6,518 bases of DNA. Origin: Desulfobulbaceae bacterium (GTDB lineage Bacteria; Desulfobacterota; Desulfobulbia; Desulfobulbales; Desulfobulbaceae). Numbering within the stretch: position 1 is the first letter of the stretch; every line of letters starts with the position of its first letter. This document shows positions 6,274 through 6,518 of the stretch, one piece after another. The stretch lies in assembly GCA_007121995.1 (NCBI GenBank), contig SKJK01000040.1, positions 1 through 6,518 of the forward strand. Direction: 5' to 3'. The notes under the pieces were generated by a model. It searched no databases, had not been told where the DNA came from, and saw only the letters and a list, made by a program, of their open reading frames with translations. The translations under genes were made by a program, and so were the position numbers.

Positions 6274-6301
6274 CACCCTGCGATGCCTCCTTCGCAGGGT
6301 G
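6274..6301 (+). terminator. Strong stem-loop downstream of rhlB
   Basis: CACCCTGCGA (6274-6283) and TCGCAGGGTG (6292-6301) form a perfect ten-base, GC-rich stem around an eight-base loop, 66 bases past the helicase stop codon. There is no U-tract on either strand, so it is an atypical terminator or a 3'-end protecting hairpin. A partial copy of the right arm with its flank (CTCC-TCGCAG, 6257-6266) lies just upstream and could compete for pairing. Confidence 0.5.
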
Positions 6302-6356
6302 TGACCCATGGAATCCCGGCAAAAATCGAATCCTTGGCCACTATTATTCCGAAAAC

Positions 6357-6385
6357 TTGACGTTTTTACCGTTTTTTCGTACATT
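6357..6385 (+). promoter_or_regulatory. Sigma70-like promoter for a gene beyond the right edge
   Basis: TTGACG (6357-6362), exactly 17 bases, then TACATT (6380-6385) match the consensus at five and four of six positions. The surroundings are A/T-rich. It would drive a rightward gene starting near or beyond the window edge. A leftward frame that ends at 6385 overlaps it, so if that frame is a real gene the match is fortuitous. Confidence 0.4.
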
Positions 6386-6518
6386 CAAAGTATATATTCA
6401 TTGGCGGTCCGAGCCAGCCGGTTCAGGATGCATTGCACCTTTGCAAAAACAATCGCGTACATCAGAAGACAGTCCCTGGCGGCTGTTGCCCATGCAACCC
6501 AAAATCCGGGAGATCGCA

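Larger units (their letters stand above)
6208..6518. other. Right-hand non-coding stretch, no supported gene
   Basis: These 311 bases follow the helicase gene. They hold a strong stem-loop (6274-6301) and a rightward promoter match (6357-6385). Near the right edge several frames are open: rightwards from ATG 6428 (30 codons) and from ATG 6492 (starting MQPKIREIA), and leftwards a 44-codon frame ending in a stop at 6385-6387 with a hydrophobic stretch (LLMYAIVFAKV). None has a convincing ribosome site or family motif, so I cannot say which, if any, is the next gene. A small TTGCA-ccTT-TGCAA dyad lies at 6433-6446. Confidence 0.5.

Noticed and set aside
1..6518. CRISPR array, insertion sequence, phage or toxin-antitoxin system
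   Set aside because: No regularly spaced repeat set, transposase, integrase, terminal inverted repeats or paired small genes were seen on either strand.

Overview
The window reads as ordinary chromosomal DNA of a Gram-negative bacterium. Protein similarity judged by eye (RhlB-type helicase, YaiL/DUF2058 protein, Tex, TrxB) together with the moderate GC content suggests a proteobacterium or a member of the former Deltaproteobacteria (Desulfobacterota, perhaps near Desulfobulbales). That placement is an inference and not a firm call. I see no insertion sequence, CRISPR array, rRNA, complete tRNA, phage gene or attachment site.

Layout. Positions 1-2727 are transcribed leftwards: tex (604-2727) and then, after a 231-base spacer with a possible terminator and two small palindromes, the first 124 codons of a thioredoxin reductase gene (trxB, 1-372, cut by the left edge). 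A divergent intergenic region (2728-2888) with two inverted repeats separates tex from three rightward genes. These are a DUF2058/YaiL-family small protein (2889-3365), an erythromycin-esterase-family protein with a lipoprotein-like N-terminus (3464-4789) and an RhlB-like DEAD-box RNA helicase (4975-6207). The last 311 bases hold a strong stem-loop and a good sigma70-like promoter match, but no gene I can support.

How the genes may work together. Tex (RNA-binding, transcription-associated), the DUF2058 protein (small, charged, annotated in the family as nucleoprotein-like) and the RhlB-type helicase (RNA unwinding, mRNA decay or ribosome work in relatives) give the neighbourhood an RNA-metabolism flavour. 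The spacers are long (98, 185 and 231 bases) and contain repeats or stem-loops, so the genes may well be separate transcription units. The esterase-like lipoprotein does not obviously belong to that theme. TrxB belongs to thiol redox homeostasis.

I looked for an undescribed system and did not find a convincing one. The items most worth a second look are the non-coding elements: the divergent tex/DUF2058 control region, three successive stem-loops ahead of rhlB and a 20-base-period repeat ahead of the esterase gene. The predicted export of an erythromycin-esterase-family enzyme is the other.
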